A stretch of DNA of 35,722 bases from an uncultured Chloroflexota bacterium (GCA_903925955.1 CAIYHO010000082.1:1-35722); one strand, 5' to 3'; numbered from the stretch's first letter, positions 24,965-33,322 are shown. Notes: generated from the sequence alone by a model not told the origin. Numbers and translations: made by a program.

Positions 24965-27673
24965 TCAGCGGGGCGCCGGTGCCTCGATACGCACACGGGC
25001 ATCAACCACAACCGCGCCATCGGCCAGCACGACGACCGGGTTGCAGTCCATCTCCACAATCTCCGGATGCGCCTCAACCATGGCGCTGACGCGGAGGAGC
25101 ACGCCCTCGAGCGCACCGATGTCGGCGCGCGACGCGTTTCGGTAGCCCTCAAGCAGCGGGTACATGGCCAGCGAGCGGAGCATCTCGCCCGCATCGCGAT
25201 CGGTCAGCGGCGTGATCCGCACGGCCACGTCCTTGAGCAGCTCCATCTCGGAGTCACCGGCGCCGCACGCGATGACAGGACCAAACAGCCGATCATGGAC
25301 GACGCCCACGAGCATCTCCGTGCCCGACGGGACCATGCGCTGAACGAGGAACCGTTCAATCTTGTGGCCAGCGGCCGCAAGATCCGTTGCCATCGCCTCA
25401 GCCGCCGGGCGGACGTCGTTGGCATTGAGTCCCAGCACCACGGCGCGGGCCTCGCGCTTGCGCACAACCCCGGGTGCAACCGCCTTGAGCGCAACGGACC
25501 CACCCAGCTCCTCGGCGGCTGCGGCTGCTTCAGCAGGCGTTGCGGCAAGCCGCCAGTCCGCCACCCGGATGCCGTAGCACTCAAGCAGCTGCGCCGCCTC
25601 GTCGGGGGGCAGCCAGCGCGAGCGGTGGGGCGCATCGCCAACTTCGGCCAGAGCCCGGGCCAAGAGGCGCGTGGCCTCGTCAGGCCGGAGGTCGGGCAGG
25701 TTGGGGGCGTTGCCTTCAGGCGCCATGCGCCACTCGGCGTAGCGCACCGCGTGGGCAAGCGCCTGGGCGGCCTCCTCGGGGAACATGAACGCTGGAACCC
25801 GCAGGTCCGGCCCCCGCAGCTCTGCGGGACCGCCCTCGGCCGACATGAACACGGTGAGCACCGGGACGGGACGCGGAAGCGTGGCCACCGCGGTGTGGAT
25901 GGCCGCGGCCACATCGCTGCTTGAGGCGCCCAGCGGCGGCACAAACAGCACGATGATTGCGTGGATCTCCTCGCACGCGGCAAGGATCCCGATGGCGCGC
26001 CCGTAGGCTTCGGCAGACGCGTCACCTGTGTCCACCGGGTTGTCCAGCGTTGCCATCGCCGGCAGGCATTCGCCAAGCGCCCGACGCGCGGTCTCGGGGA
26101 GTGGTGGCACCAGCAGGCCGCCCGCTTCGCAGGCATCGGCAGCCAGGATGCCCGGCCCGCCGCCGTTGGTCAGGATCGCCACACCGCGCCCAAGCGGCAG
26201 CGGCTGGTTGGCCAGCAGCGAGGCCACATCGAAGAACTCCGACAGCGTGTCCGTGCGCACCACACCGGCCTGGTGGAACAGCGCATCCACCGTGACGTCC
26301 GACGCCCCGATCCGGGCGCCGGTGTGGGACATCGTGGCCCGCTGGCCTGCCGCAGACCGGCCGCTCTTCACCGCGATGATGGGCTTGGTCCGGCCAACGC
26401 GCCGGGCGATCCGTGAGAACTTGCGCGGGTTGCCCACGGATTCCAGATACAGCGCGATCACGCTGCACGCCGGATCTGACTCCCAGTACTGCAGGAAGTC
26501 GTTGCCCGAGAGGTCTGCCTTGTTGCCGATGGAGATGAAGCTTGAGAGCCCCAGCCCCAGACGGTTGGCGTGCTCGATGATTGCCAGACCCAGCGCGCCG
26601 CTCTGCGAAAAGAAGCCAACGCGGCCGTTGATGGGCAGGGTGGGGGAGAATGTGGCATTGAGCCGGACGCTGGGCTCAAGGTTGATGACGCCCATGGCGT
26701 TGGGCCCAACCAGACGCATGCCTGCGCCGCGGCAGGCGGCCACAAGCTCGCGCTGGCGGACGGCGCCTTCGGGCCCGGTTTCAGCAAAGCCCGGCGACAC
26801 CACCACCACCGTCTTGATGCCCTTGGCCGCACACTCGTGGACGGCGCCGATGGTGATGTTGGCCGGCAGCGCGATGAGCGCGAGGTCAACTGGCCCAGGG
26901 ATGGCGCTCACCGAGCGGTACGCGGCAACCGACTGGACCACGTCGGCATTGAGGTTCACCGGATAGACCGGGCCCGTGAAGCCGCTGCTCACGAGGTTGT
27001 GGAAGAGCTCGCCGCCCACGGTGCCACGCTGGCGTGATGCGCCAATGACGGCAACCGACGCCGGGTGGAGCAGCGCGTGGACCGCCGCGGCCGCCGCCAC
27101 CTGCTCGCGGCGCTCAAAGCGCTGGCGCGCTTCGCCGCTGAGCTCGGTGGGGAACTCCACCGAGATGCTGCCTGGCTCCGAGTGCAGCCGGAGCGGGAAG
27201 CCGCTGGCCCGGAAGACATCGAGCATCTTGGCGTTCTCCAGCAGGACCTCCGCCAGAAAGGTTGTGATGCCCGCCTCGTTAGCGCGCCGTGCAAGCGCCT
27301 CCAGGAGCAGCGTGGCAACCCCCATGCCCTGCCACTCGTCGGCCACCACAAACGCAGCTTCGGCTGTGGTCTTGTCCAGGAAGAGGTAGGTGCCGGTACC
27401 GATGACGTGCGTGGCGCCGCCGATCTCGGTCTCCGCAACCAGCGAGCAGTCCCGGGGATCTTCAAGCACCGCCCATGTCCGGGCGCGGGCCTCAAGATCG
27501 CCGCCGACGCTTGCAAACCGCAGCCGTCGCGACTCCGGGTCCAGCGCCTCAAGGAACGCCACCATCCCGGGGACGTCCAGCTCGGCGGCGTCGCGGATCC
27601 GGATGGACGAGCCATCGCGCAGGATCGTGTCGCGCGTCTCGTCCCGGCTTGCCGCGGGCGTAAAGCCGTCCAC
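24965..27673 (-). CDS. Pat-like protein acetyltransferase: N-terminal GNAT fused to ADP-forming acyl-CoA synthetase module
   Basis: I place the start at GTG 27673 (VDGFTPAASRDE) because AAGGAGG lies four bases upstream on the minus strand; this gives 902 aa. Residues about 20-185 are a GNAT domain with the acetyl-CoA motif EWQGMGVATLLLEAL. From about 200 there is a CoA-binding Rossmann domain (ASVAVIGASRQRGTVGG), then two succinyl-CoA-ligase-like domains with the phospho-His motif MSHTGA (His near residue 450). The C-terminal third is an ATP-grasp domain (LVQRMVPSGTEMLVGVV, VEMDCNPVVV). The family acetylates lysines on metabolic enzymes such as acetyl-CoA synthetase. GNAT-first order is known from actinobacterial PatA proteins, while enterobacterial Pat has GNAT last. 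The retained His leaves acyl-CoA synthetase activity possible. An AcuC-like deacetylase is encoded divergently. Confidence 0.9.
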   Translation of the reverse strand: MDGFTPAASRDETRDTILRDGSSIRIRDAAELDVPGMVAFLEALDPESRRLRFASVGGDLEARARTWAVLEDPRDCSLVAETEIGGATHVIGTGTYLFLDKTTAEAAFVVADEWQGMGVATLLLEALARRANEAGITTFLAEVLLENAKMLDVFRASGFPLRLHSEPGSISVEFPTELSGEARQRFERREQVAAAAAVHALLHPASVAVIGASRQRGTVGGELFHNLVSSGFTGPVYPVNLNADVVQSVAAYRSVSAIPGPVDLALIALPANITIGAVHECAAKGIKTVVVVSPGFAETGPEGAVRQRELVAACRGAGMRLVGPNAMGVINLEPSVRLNATFSPTLPINGRVGFFSQSGALGLAIIEHANRLGLGLSSFISIGNKADLSGNDFLQYWESDPACSVIALYLESVGNPRKFSRIARRVGRTKPIIAVKSGRSAAGQRATMSHTGARIGASDVTVDALFHQAGVVRTDTLSEFFDVASLLANQPLPLGRGVAILTNGGGPGILAADACEAGGLLVPPLPETARRALGECLPAMATLDNPVDTGDASAEAYGRAIGILAACEEIHAIIVLFVPPLGASSSDVAAAIHTAVATLPRPVPVLTVFMSAEGGPAELRGPDLRVPAFMFPEEAAQALAHAVRYAEWRMAPEGNAPNLPDLRPDEATRLLARALAEVGDAPHRSRWLPPDEAAQLLECYGIRVADWRLAATPAEAAAAAEELGGSVALKAVAPGVVRKREARAVVLGLNANDVRPAAEAMATDLAAAGHKIERFLVQRMVPSGTEMLVGVVHDRLFGPVIACGAGDSEMELLKDVAVRITPLTDRDAGEMLRSLAMYPLLEGYRNASRADIGALEGVLLRVSAMVEAHPEIVEMDCNPVVVLADGAVVVDARVRIEAPAPR

Positions 27674-27744
27674 CGGTCCTCCTTGCCGCAGCGCGGTTGT
27701 CGCTGCCAAACGCTTGCCATCCTACGCGCTGGCTGGCGCCACTC

Positions 27745-27750
27745 TAGACT
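27745..27750 (+). promoter_or_regulatory. Putative -10 for deacetylase gene (possibly leaderless)
   Basis: TAGACT lies 10 bases before the deacetylase ATG and no Shine-Dalgarno sequence is visible between them. That spacing would give a leader of only a few bases. The 87-base gap also must hold the promoter of the divergent acetyltransferase. Confidence 0.4.
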
Positions 27751-27760
27751 GCCCAGCGTC

Positions 27761-28933
27761 ATGCCTGTGTCCCATCCCAATCCAACCCCGCTCGTCATCT
27801 ACGGACCGGCCAGCCTTGCCTACGACTTTGGGCCAGGTCATCCCTTCACCCCGCGCCGTTTTGGCCCCGGCATCGACCTGCTACGCGCGCTTGGCGCAAC
27901 TGACGTTGTGGAGCCCGCTGCTGCATCCGCGGCCGAACTTGCGACGGTCCACAGACGCTCGTTCCTGGCGGACATCGAGCGCCTCTCCGACTTTCCGGAG
28001 ATGGGCGCGGAACTGGCGGTCACCGATGGCGACACGCCGCCCTTCTACGGGATGCACGCGGCTGGGGCAACGGTGGTGGGCGGAACCCTGCACGCGATGG
28101 AGCAGATCCTTGCGGGTGAGCGGCTCCACGCCTTCCACCCAGGCGGCGGCCTCCACCACGCGTTCCCGGCACGGGCCACCGGCTTCTGCGTCTTCAACGA
28201 TGTTGCGGTTGCCATCCGCCGGGCGCGTGACGACGGTCATCGCGTCCTCTACGTGGACGTTGACGTCCACCACGGCGACGGCGTGGAGGCCATCTTCTGG
28301 GATGACCCCTTGGTGCAGACCGTGTCCATCCACGAGTCTGGCCTGACCCTGTTCCCGGGCACGGGCTGGGTGGAAGATCGAGGCGGGGAGGGCGCTGAAG
28401 GGTCCGCGGTAAACATCCCGCTGGAGCGCGGGACGTCCGACGCCTCGTGGCTGGCCGTGCTGGAGTCCGTGGTGCCGGCCGTGGCGGCCGCGTTTCGGCC
28501 CACCATCCTGGTGACGCTCAACGGTTCCGACGCGCACGCGCGTGACCCGCTGGCAAACCTGCGGCTGACCACGTCTGCCTTCCAACGGGCCGCGCGGCTG
28601 CTTGACGAGACTGCCCACCAGTACGCGGGCGGCCGATGGCTCGCGACAGGCGGCGGCGGCTACGACGTGTACAGCGCGGTGCCGCGCAACTGGGCGATGG
28701 TCTGGCTGGCGCAGGCGCATCGTGACGCGCCGGTTGAGACACCTGCGGTTTGGCAAGAGCGCTGGGCGCCAGATGCCGCGAGATGGAGGGCTGGACCGCC
28801 GCCGGCGCTCATGCTGGACCCGGAAGACACAGCCGCTCCGGAGCCGCCTGCCGTAGCGGCTGCCAACCACGCCACCGCGGCCGCGGCGCTGCAGCACACG
28901 CTCCACGTCCTTGCGGAGCGGCACGGGTCCTAG
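27761..28933 (+). CDS. acuC: AcuC-like histone-deacetylase-family protein
   Basis: The long ORF from 27065 is antisense to the acetyltransferase in its first 200 codons. The ATG at 27761 (MPVSHPNPTPLVIYGP) gives 390 aa, the usual AcuC length. The class I deacetylase site is complete: GGGLHHAF with H132-H133, metal ligands D168 and H170 (DVDVHHGDG), third ligand D257 (GSDAHARDPL) and transition-state Tyr Y301 (GGGGYD). AcuC removes acetyl groups from lysines of acetyl-CoA synthetase and similar enzymes with a zinc or iron ion. The divergent Pat-like gene suggests a matched writer and eraser. The C-terminus is an Ala-rich tail. Acetylpolyamine hydrolase is a less likely alternative given the acuC-like length and context. 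Confidence 0.9.
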   Translation: MPVSHPNPTPLVIYGPASLAYDFGPGHPFTPRRFGPGIDLLRALGATDVVEPAAASAAELATVHRRSFLADIERLSDFPEMGAELAVTDGDTPPFYGMHAAGATVVGGTLHAMEQILAGERLHAFHPGGGLHHAFPARATGFCVFNDVAVAIRRARDDGHRVLYVDVDVHHGDGVEAIFWDDPLVQTVSIHESGLTLFPGTGWVEDRGGEGAEGSAVNIPLERGTSDASWLAVLESVVPAVAAAFRPTILVTLNGSDAHARDPLANLRLTTSAFQRAARLLDETAHQYAGGRWLATGGGGYDVYSAVPRNWAMVWLAQAHRDAPVETPAVWQERWAPDAARWRAGPPPALMLDPEDTAAPEPPAVAAANHATAAAALQHTLHVLAERHGS

Positions 28934-29170
28934 TTGCGCCTCGCCCTCCCCTGAGATTCGACGGGTGGTCACTCGCACCGCCACCAGCGTTGCCCGGGGT
29001 CGGCGTTGTCCCACAGCGCCTGTGGATCCACGGCGCCATCGGACCCCGAAGACCCACCCCCGGTGGCGCTCAACCACTCGGCCATCCGGGCGGCCAACGG
29101 GCAGTCTTTGCCTACCAGCCCCCGCGCGTTTTGGAGCTGCACCTCTGAACGCAACGGAGCGCTGTTCAAA

Positions 29171-31354
29171 ATGGGTTCCCCTCTGGCCGCGGTCCGCCGC
29201 GCAATCGCCGTCCTGGCCGTTGTCTCGCTGATTGCCGGTGGCGCCGCGGCGCCCGTGCTCGCCACGCCGGACGCGACCGCCCCCATCGTCACCACGCCCG
29301 TGGTCTCGCCCTCGCTCATCGTGCGGGGCGTGAGCGGCGCGCCCACCGTCACCGCCACGGCCACAGACCCGTCAGGCATCGCCTCCGCGGAGATGAGCCT
29401 GGACGGCGGCGACTGGGGCCCGATGGCCGCCATGGACGGCACCTTCGGCGGCGTCAGCGAGGGCCTCACCGCGGGTCTCACCGCGGGCGTCGGCAAGCTG
29501 TCCTCCCTAAGCGTGGGCATGGTCCACAACTGCGGGCTCCTCGAGGATGGCAGGGTGACCTGCTGGGGCCAGAACTCCACTGGGGCGCTGGGTGGGGCCA
29601 GCCTCGCCTCCTCGAGCCCGAGCCCGGTGATCGCCGCCGGCATCAGCACCGCCACCGCGATCAGCGCCGGGTACCTGTACACGTGCGCCCTCCTTGCCGA
29701 CAGAACCATCCGCTGCTGGGGCAGCAACACCGACGGCCAACTCGGCGACGGCACCACCACCGGCACCCACACCTCGGGCGGCCCCTACGCAAACCCAGTC
29801 ACAGTCACCGGGATCACAACGGCCATCGCCGTGAGCGCGGGCTGGAACCACTCGTGTGCCATCCTCGCCGGCGGCACCGTCCGCTGCTGGGGCTGGAACC
29901 AGGCCGGAGAGCTTGGCAACGGCACCACCGCCGATAGCCTCACGCCGGTCGCCGTCACCGGGATCACCAACGCCGTTGCGCTGAGTTTGGGCCGGCAGTC
30001 CACGTGCGCCGTCCTCGCCGACGGGACCATCCGCTGCTGGGGTTTGAACACCTACGGTCAGCTCGGCGACGGCACAACCGTCAACCGCAGCGCATCGGTC
30101 GCCGTGACGGGCATCACCACCGCCGTGTCGGTGAGCGCTGACAACTACCACACCTGCGCGCTCCTCGGCGACGCCACCGTGCGCTGCTGGGGCGACAACT
30201 GGTACGGCCAGCTCGGCGACGGGACCACCTCGTTCGGCGTCGCGTCCCCGGTCACGTTCGGTGCCACGGGCGTTGTCGCGGTGAGCGTCGGTAACGCCTC
30301 CACCTGCGCCTTGCTCGCAGGCGGCGCCGTATGGTGCTCGGGCAAGAACTCACAGGGCGGGCTGGGCGACGGCACGAAGACAAACCGGGTCACCCCGGTC
30401 CCCGTGTCCGGCATCACCACCGCCACGGCGATTGGAGTCGGCCTGGCCCACGCGTGCGCCATGCTGGCCAGCGGCACGGTCACGTGCTGGGGCGCCAACT
30501 ACACGGCGCAACTTGGCGACGGCACCTGGGTCGACAGCACCGTTCCGGTGGCCTCTATCGCGCTCCCCACCGGCACACACGAGGTCTGCGTCCGGGCCAC
30601 CGACACGGCATCCAACACCAGCGCCGGCGGCGCCTGCGCGACGCTCGAGGTGGTTGCGGCCGGGTCCGACACCACGGCGCCCACGTTCAGCAAAGCCGCA
30701 ACCGTGGCGCTGCGCACGGCCGCCGCGCTCAGCACGGTCTCGACGTCGTCCGCAGTCCCGGTCACGGTCTCCTGGGCCGCAGCCGACAACGCGGGCGGCA
30801 GCGGGCTGGACCACTACACCATCGAGGCGCGGGCCAACAACGGCGCCTGGACAACGGTGGCTCTGGCCACCCCGCTCGCGGTCAGCGCCGCAACCACGAT
30901 GCCCTCCACCGGCACGGCCACGTTCCGGGTGACGGCGTACGACACCGCTGGCAACTCGCAGATCTCCCTGACGGGCGCACGATCGGCGGCGCTCACCCAG
31001 AACACCAGCAAGCTCGTCGTGTTCAGGGGCGCCTGGACGCTCTACAAGAAGTCCACGTTCTCGGGCGCCAGCGACAAGTACAGCAGGACCAAGAACGCCT
31101 ACGCCACGTACGTGTTCACCGGCCGGGCCATCGGGCTCGTCTCCATGAAGAGCAAGCTGTCCGGACAGGTGAAGGTCTACATCGACGGCAAGCTCAAGGC
31201 CACCGTCAGCCTCACGGCGTCCGCCACCACGTACCGGACGGTCGTGTGGCAGTACGCCTTCGCCACGTCGGGCAAGCACACGGTCAAGCTTCTGGTCGTG
31301 GCAACCAGGGGCAAGCCGCGCGTGGACCTCGATGCTTTCGTCGTCCTGAAGTAG
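29171..31354 (+). CDS. Secreted RCC1-repeat protein with Ig/Fn3-like and C-terminal beta domains
   Basis: The start is the ATG at 29171, just before a signal peptide (RRAIAVLAVVSLIAGGAAAP); the 55 codons upstream in the ORF track look non-coding. The 727-aa protein has a bacterial Ig-like domain, then seven RCC1-type repeats around residues 110-450. Each repeat follows the plan C-x-LL-x-(D/G)-G-x-(V/I)-x-C-W-G-x-N-x-x-G-x-LGDGT and so carries a Cys pair. A full RCC1 propeller has seven blades. A HEVCVRATDTASN Ig-like module, an Fn3-like domain (DNAGGSGLDHYTIEA) and a C-terminal lectin-like domain (GRAIGLVS, KVYIDGK) follow. It is predicted to be extracellular or cell-wall-bound; such domain sets often bind protein or glycan. 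It is alone in its unit and ends at a duplicated stop region. Confidence 0.88.
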   Translation: MGSPLAAVRRAIAVLAVVSLIAGGAAAPVLATPDATAPIVTTPVVSPSLIVRGVSGAPTVTATATDPSGIASAEMSLDGGDWGPMAAMDGTFGGVSEGLTAGLTAGVGKLSSLSVGMVHNCGLLEDGRVTCWGQNSTGALGGASLASSSPSPVIAAGISTATAISAGYLYTCALLADRTIRCWGSNTDGQLGDGTTTGTHTSGGPYANPVTVTGITTAIAVSAGWNHSCAILAGGTVRCWGWNQAGELGNGTTADSLTPVAVTGITNAVALSLGRQSTCAVLADGTIRCWGLNTYGQLGDGTTVNRSASVAVTGITTAVSVSADNYHTCALLGDATVRCWGDNWYGQLGDGTTSFGVASPVTFGATGVVAVSVGNASTCALLAGGAVWCSGKNSQGGLGDGTKTNRVTPVPVSGITTATAIGVGLAHACAMLASGTVTCWGANYTAQLGDGTWVDSTVPVASIALPTGTHEVCVRATDTASNTSAGGACATLEVVAAGSDTTAPTFSKAATVALRTAAALSTVSTSSAVPVTVSWAAADNAGGSGLDHYTIEARANNGAWTTVALATPLAVSAATTMPSTGTATFRVTAYDTAGNSQISLTGARSAALTQNTSKLVVFRGAWTLYKKSTFSGASDKYSRTKNAYATYVFTGRAIGLVSMKSKLSGQVKVYIDGKLKATVSLTASATTYRTVVWQYAFATSGKHTVKLLVVATRGKPRVDLDAFVVLK

Positions 31355-31368
31355 CCGTCCTGAAGTAG
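31342..31368 (+). repeat. Tandem 13-bp duplication containing the RCC1 gene stop codon
   Basis: CGTCCTGAAGTAG occurs at 31342-31354 and again at 31356-31368, separated by one base. The first copy ends in the stop codon; the second repeats it out of frame. It looks like a recent slippage or repair duplication. Confidence 0.9.
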
Positions 31369-31372
31369 CAGA

Positions 31373-31402
31373 GGCCGGGCCGTCCGTCTGGGCGGCCCGG
31401 CC
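31373..31402 (+). terminator. Strong hairpin terminator after RCC1 gene
   Basis: GGCCGGGCCG (31373-31382) pairs perfectly with CGGCCCGGCC (31393-31402) around a 10-base loop, 19 bases after the stop. It is the strongest stem in the window. There is no T tract, so it could work with Rho or act as an RNA stabiliser. Confidence 0.7.
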
Positions 31403-31480
31403 GCTCCCGCAGCACCCGGGCAAACGGGTGGTCCACGCCCGGGTTCATGTCTGCGCCGCGCTCAGGCGAGACAGGCTCGT

Positions 31481-31486
31481 TACACT
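31481..31486 (+). promoter_or_regulatory. Putative -10 of tRNA-Arg
   Basis: TACACT ends nine bases before the mature tRNA 5' end, as expected for a tRNA promoter with a short leader. No clear -35 hexamer is seen. Confidence 0.45.
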
Positions 31487-31495
31487 CAGCGTCGA

Positions 31496-31571
31496 GCCCC
31501 CGTAGCTCAGCGGATAGAGCATCTGCCTTCTAAGCAGTTGGTCGCAGGTTCGATTCCTGCCGGGGGCGCCA
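31496..31571 (+). tRNA. tRNA-Arg (anticodon TCT)
   Basis: The acceptor gcccccg pairs with cgggggc. The D arm is gctcagcggatagagc, and the anticodon loop cttctaa gives TCT for AGA codons. The T arm is gcagg-ttcgatt-cctgc, the discriminator is G and CCA is encoded. The outermost anticodon-stem pair is a T-T mismatch. Confidence 0.96.
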
Positions 31572-31676
31572 TTGCCGGGGGCGCCACAGAGGTTGGCGCA
31601 GGATGTTCTGCCGTACGATGGGTCTACGGCGAACGTTGCTGCGGGCGGGAGCAACCCCCGATAGGGAGTGGGGTGC

Positions 31677-32063
31677 ATGGGCAAGCGCAGAACGACGGGA
31701 TTGGACGTCGCGCCCGGCGAAGACCGGCTTGCCCTAGAGCACGACTCGATTCTGATCATCAGCCTCGTGCGCGACGGCGCTGGGGCGTGCTTGGACGTCG
31801 TCATCGAGTTCGCCAACGATGCCTGGCGTGACGACTTCGGGATCAGCGAGCGGGACCTCGCCGGGCACAGCCTGTTTGCCACCGTGCCTGCCCTCAAGCA
31901 GCGTCTGCCGGTGGTCTACATGTCTGGCTATTCCGCCGAGGCGATATTTGACGGCGGCGTGCTTGAGCGCGATGTCGCGTACCTGGCCAAGCCGTTCACC
32001 GCAGACGCCCTGAAGCGGATGATCCGCGAGGTCCTTGATCAGGCCGGTACAAGCGCCGGCTAG
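31677..32063 (+). CDS. PAS / half-receiver chimera (probable remnant of a hybrid histidine kinase)
   Basis: The ATG at 31677 follows agggagtgggg and gives 128 aa. Residues 24-71 look like the first half of a PAS domain (VVIEFANDAWRDDFG, DLAGHSLFATVP). From residue 74 the sequence becomes the second half of a receiver domain: LPVVYMSGYSAEAIF, then AYLAKPFTADALKRMIREVL, with the conserved Lys. The rest of PAS, the HisKA and ATPase domains, and the receiver half with the phosphorylatable Asp are all missing. An in-frame internal deletion of a larger sensor kinase is the simplest explanation. It cannot phosphorylate or be phosphorylated in the usual way. The reading frame is intact, so a small regulatory protein is still possible. 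Its end overlaps the convergent PLP gene by four bases. Confidence 0.75.
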   Translation: MGKRRTTGLDVAPGEDRLALEHDSILIISLVRDGAGACLDVVIEFANDAWRDDFGISERDLAGHSLFATVPALKQRLPVVYMSGYSAEAIFDGGVLERDVAYLAKPFTADALKRMIREVLDQAGTSAG

Positions 32064-33106
32064 CGGTCGGGGTGAAGGGCCTCCCGCACGATGGCCCCAA
32101 GCCGGTGCATGTCCGCCTCCTCGTACCGCTGGTCGCAGTGGATCGAGAGGATCCGGCGTGAGAGGTCCGCGTCGGGCCCGCCAGTCCCGCGCTTGGGCGA
32201 CGCGTCCAGCGGCCACAGCACAACGGGCGCCACGGCCCGCGCGGCAAGCGCGTGGAGTGCCTTGCGCTGCTCGTTGTGGGTGGCAAAGACCATGGTGAAC
32301 GCAAACCCAACGCCGCCCTGCGGCGCCTGCAACAGGCGCGCGGATGGCGGCAACTCAGCCTCGTGCTCAAGGATTGCAAGGTGTCGCCGCCGCCTCTCTC
32401 GCCAGGCCTGTGCGGGCATGCCCGGCAGCAGGGCGCGGGAGATCGGCAGGATGCCCTCGCCTGCGCCGCTCCCGCTTGGATGCCACCGGCTGCGAGCCAG
32501 GGCCCGGAACCGAAGCGGACCGGCCCCGTCGGTTGCGGACCTGCCCAGCTGGGCGGCCAACGCCTGGCCAAGGCGTCTGGTCGCTGATGGCGTGGAGTCC
32601 GCGGCGTCGGCCGGCTCCGGTGGCAGCTCCAGCCCTCGGGGCGACCACACGGCGCCGCCGTCGGGGAGCGGCAGCGTCTTGCGCAGCGAGGCAAACGCGT
32701 AGTCCGCGCCACTGCGCAGCGCCCATTCCGACCCGAGGTCGTGGGAGTGGTCCTCGATCAGGGTGACGCCGCCGGCGGTGATGGCGTCCATGGCGTCGGT
32801 GTCCGGCCTTGGCCGCACGCCCAGCTGGTTTGCCAGGACGACCACGTCGCCGCGGATCGCCGGGATCGCCCCAACCTGCGTTGGCGCCCAAAGCGCGTGA
32901 TCCGGGAACACGAGGAGTTCAACCACGTCCGCGATAGCCGCCAGCGCAGCCGGGACCTCCGGACAGTAGTAGCTGGGCACCCAGACCCTGCGCCAGCCGT
33001 GTCGAATGGCGCCCCACCGCACCAGCGCGACAAGGGCGTCACGTCCGGACGCAAAGAGCGAGGCATTGCGCAGATAGGGCAGGTTGGCTGACGGCACGTC
33101 GCACAT
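32060..33106 (-). CDS. DegT/DnrJ/EryC1/StrS-like PLP-dependent enzyme
   Basis: This 348-aa protein is a fold-type I PLP enzyme. The N-terminal SGRDALVALVRW, where the cofactor phosphate binds, is followed by the family-like VWVPSYYCPEV near 42-51. The cofactor-ring Asp is D119 in LIEDHSHDLG and the Schiff-base Lys is K143 in SLRKTLPLPDGG. This SLRK.LP.PDGG form differs from the usual sugar-aminotransferase ATK motif but occurs in relatives. The family makes amino sugars or modifies nucleotide-linked sugars. No sugar-nucleotide genes lie nearby, so the substrate is unknown. It is transcribed alone, divergent from hoxE and convergent with the PAS remnant. The catalytic residues look intact. Confidence 0.85.
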   Translation of the reverse strand: MCDVPSANLPYLRNASLFASGRDALVALVRWGAIRHGWRRVWVPSYYCPEVPAALAAIADVVELLVFPDHALWAPTQVGAIPAIRGDVVVLANQLGVRPRPDTDAMDAITAGGVTLIEDHSHDLGSEWALRSGADYAFASLRKTLPLPDGGAVWSPRGLELPPEPADAADSTPSATRRLGQALAAQLGRSATDGAGPLRFRALARSRWHPSGSGAGEGILPISRALLPGMPAQAWRERRRRHLAILEHEAELPPSARLLQAPQGGVGFAFTMVFATHNEQRKALHALAARAVAPVVLWPLDASPKRGTGGPDADLSRRILSIHCDQRYEEADMHRLGAIVREALHPDR

Positions 33107-33227
33107 GATGGACCCAAGCCCCGTCCGTTGGTCCCAAACCAGTCAGGACGGTGTCCCAGTCCTGTCCCGGCGGCATGTCTGGGAGTTGGGACGTGCGGCA
33201 CCCGTCGCCAACCACCGGCCCACATAC

Positions 33228-33266
33228 GGTTGTGGTGATCCCCGAGTTGGGGACTGCTCACCAACC
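33228..33266 (+). promoter_or_regulatory. Nested inverted repeat upstream of hoxE
   Basis: GGTTGTGGTGA (33228-33238) and TCACCAACC (33258-33266) form near-complementary outer arms, with an inner perfect hairpin TCCCC-gagtt-GGGGA (33239-33253). It lies 57 bases before the hoxE start in the 216-base divergent gap. A second inverted repeat, CAGGAC/GTCCTG, lies near 33145-33165. These could be an operator or a leader structure; no regulator is identified. Confidence 0.4.
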
Positions 33267-33322
33267 AAGAACGCGCCTGCGCCCCGGGTGCTGTCCTCAA
33301 CCACCGCTCCCGGAGGGACCGG

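Noticed and set aside
29065-29091. Minus-strand stretch resembling the 5' half of a tRNA-Ser/Leu (GCCCGGATGGCCGAGTGGTT)
   Set aside because: No anticodon stem-loop, T arm or matching 3' acceptor follows, so it is chance or a minor fragment, not a tRNA gene.
29507-30151. Long minus-strand ORFs opposite the RCC1 gene (also 30350-31423)
   Set aside because: They mirror the GC-rich repeat codons of the RCC1 gene and have repetitive, unstructured composition.
31445-31897. 150-aa minus-strand ORF containing GRNRTCDQLLRRQMLYPLSYGG
   Set aside because: It is antisense to tRNA-Arg and to the PAS remnant; the recognisable peptide comes only from the tRNA complement.
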